Of a stretch of DNA of 64,000 nt, positions 62,510 to 64,000 are shown piece after piece (position 1 is the first letter of the stretch; every line of letters starts with the position of its first letter). The DNA lies in contig CM077155.1 of assembly GCA_039583875.1 (NCBI GenBank), forward strand, positions 7,118,043 to 7,182,042, read 5' to 3'. A program made the translations under genes and the position numbers. Origin of the DNA: Platanthera guangdongensis (lineage: Eukaryota > Streptophyta > Magnoliopsida > Asparagales > Orchidaceae). The notes below the pieces were generated by a model. It saw only the letters and a list, made by a program, of their open reading frames with translations. It had not been told where the DNA came from and made no database searches.

Positions 62510-64000
62510 TCACGGGTAGAAGCGTTTTAAGTCATCTCCACTCTAGGAGTGGCTCAAGGTCCTACCCTCCACATCCTGGAGGTAGTAGCCTCCTGCTTTC
62601 AACACTCTCTTTACAATATAAGGTCCCTCCCAATTTGGATTGAGCTTTCGCACCGGGGCGGACCTTCCTGCCGCATCAACCTCTTTAGCACCAGATCTCC
62701 CTCCGCGAATTGCTTTATCCTGATATGCTTGTCGAAGTGCTTTGCCATTCGACGCTTGATCTCTTCTTTCCTGATGGCTGCTACGTCTCGCAGTTCCTCT
62801 GCCAGGTCTAGCGAGAGGCGCAGGCCTTCTTCATTTTCCATCCTCCACATCTTGTCCCCATCACCTGCAGCCACAACTCGTGGGGATCAAACCTCGAACT
62901 CCACGAGTAGAACTGCCTCACATCCATGGGAAAGCTTGAAGGGAGTCTTGCCGGTGGCCGTGTTCGGGGTTGTTCTCAAGGCCCACAGGACCGAGGGGAG
63001 CTGCTCTACCCAATTTCCTCTCAAATTCTCCACCTTCTTTTTTAGCGGGTTTACGATAATCTTGTTTGCCGCCTCCACCTGACCGTTGCTCCTGGGGTGG
63101 TGGACGGAGGCAAACCTGAGGTCGATGCCCAGCTGAGTGCAGAAGCTGATGAACTCTTCACTAGCAAACTGGGGACCGTTATCCGTGACAATGGCCTGAG
63201 GCAGCCCGTGCCTGCAGATGATCTCCCCCCAGACGAAGTTCCTGATGACTTGGGAGGTCACTTTTGCTAGCGCCTTAACCTCCAGCCACTTGGAGAAGTA
63301 ATCTATCATGACCAGGAGGAATCTTCTTTGCCCACTAGCTGGAGGGAAAAGCCCAACTAAATCCATTCCCCAGATGACGAAAGGCCATGGTGTTGTGATA
63401 CTTCGGAGCCTTTGAGCCGGCAAAAGCTGGAGGGGGGCGTAGAGCTGGCATTTTATACACTTCTTTGCGAACTCTGCCATGTCCTTCCTCAGGGTGGGCC
63501 AGAAGTACCCCTGTCTGACCACCCTTGCATCCAACGTCCTTCCTCCGGAATCACTACCACATTCCCCGGAGTGCATCTCCTCCAAAACGTGTCTGGTCTC
63601 CTCCTCCGTCACGCATCGAGCTAGGAGACCCGAAAGCATCCTCCGGTGCAATCCTCCTTCATGCATGAGATAATGAGCTGCCTTATGCCGGAAATTCCTT
63701 GCCTCCTTGATCCCCTCAGGGAGGGTTCCTGTTAAGAAGAAGGTAACGAAGGGATCCACCCACGAGGGTCGCCGATCCACCTCCATTAGCTCCCCCTCTT
63801 CGATCGCTGGATGGAATAAATCAGTCTGGGAACCCCCTCCCCAAGATCCGAGTTTAGCCAATCGATCGGCAGCAACACTCTCTTCTCTGGGGACGTGCTG
63901 GATGGAGAACGTCCGGAACCCCCCGATGATTACCCTCACCTTGGACAAATATTTCACAAGGGTGGGCTCCCGAGCCTCGAACTCTCCTCGTATCTGAGAT
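62510..64000 (-). pseudogene. pol of element E2: end of RNase H, integrase, C-terminal region
   Basis: Minus strand, running in from the right edge. An RNase H end (VPREESVAADRLAKLGS) leads to an integrase zinc region (EEMHSGECGSDSGGRTL, then KKCIKCQ). The second His of that region is replaced by Asp. The catalytic core has WGMDLVGLF, IVTDNGPQF and SNGQVEAANK, so the DDE triad is intact, and then WALRTTPNTATGKTPF. A TGA stops the frame at about 62,887. The C-terminal domain continues (LDLAEELRDVAAIRKEE) with a frameshift near 62,680 and another stop before the natural end at 62510-62512. A Ty3/gypsy pol of Tat/Athila type, no longer functional. Confidence 0.85.

Larger units (their letters stand above)
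43607..64000 (-). mobile_element. Tat-like Ty3/gypsy element E2 with antisense genes, extends past the window, hosts element C
   Basis: From right to left: pol (minus strand, 64000-62510), a 113-bp tandem array (62409-60598), two genes on the opposite strand (59855-57870 plus 46004-45989, and 45625-44544), and an LTR ending at 43607. Maize Grande-type elements are known to have a long 3' region with tandem repeats and an ORF antisense to pol, so the plan points to the Tat lineage. Element C splits gene b after its sixth codon. The 5' LTR, gag and start of pol lie beyond the right edge. Confidence 0.65.

Overview
The window is plant nuclear DNA, almost certainly an angiosperm and probably a eudicot, built almost entirely of nested transposable elements. 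I see no intact host gene. Host-derived sequence is limited to a terminal exon of a membrane steroid-binding (MAPR/MSBP) protein near 3.0 kb, a first exon of a TAAC/EAAC-type mitochondrial-family ADP,ATP carrier near 4.1 kb, and perhaps an acidic C-terminal tail at the left edge. Nothing is bacterial: there are no operons, ribosome-binding sites or CRISPR arrays. LTR elements primed by initiator tRNA-Met, FAR1-type MULEs, MITEs and long (TA)n tracts all point to a plant.

Layout. 0-5.7 kb holds low-complexity DNA, a TRIM-like cluster in both orientations, the two gene fragments and two foldback/MITE elements. 5.7-22.1 kb is a chain of LTR elements, each broken by the next: LTR P1 (5681), Ty3 element G (6909-11397), Ty3 Tat-like element E1 (11398-14635, minus), Ty3 Tekay-like element T (14636-20788), and a second P-type LTR piece, P2 (20789-22130), that itself carries a MITE. 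22,390-32,315 is a MULE with a degenerate FAR1-type transposase, long terminal inverted repeats and a 9-bp near-duplication. Nested in it is B (25519-32137), a Sirevirus-like Ty1/copia element with paired LTRs and a GTTAC target duplication that has lost all of pol. 32.3-34.2 kb has two more foldback elements. 34,647-43,606 is D, a decayed Sirevirus-like element whose 5' LTR carries a tandem (TA)n-flanked insertion. 43,607 to the right edge is E2, a second Tat-like element on the minus strand. It has an LTR, two multi-exon genes antisense to pol, a 16-copy 113-bp tandem array, and a broken pol that runs off the window. E2 is split by C (46005-57864), a young, nearly complete Sirevirus-like element with an AGGTT target duplication.

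B, C and D share a tRNA-Met primer site and related LTR ends; B and C also share the polypurine tract and a large sense-strand ORF between pol and the 3' LTR. E1 and E2 share an unusual plan in which two genes, each with its own TATA box, run against pol. Several LTR families independently carry arrays of short CG-rich palindromes. In element C the same palindrome also lies inside gag, where it is translated as an RRS repeat, and in the leader of the extra ORF. These arrays, the antisense gene pair and the palindromic element at 33.3 kb are the parts most worth a second look.

All family assignments rest on reading motifs by eye. Divergence counts are hand counts. Lineage names (Sirevirus, Tekay, Tat/Grande-like) need domain phylogenies.
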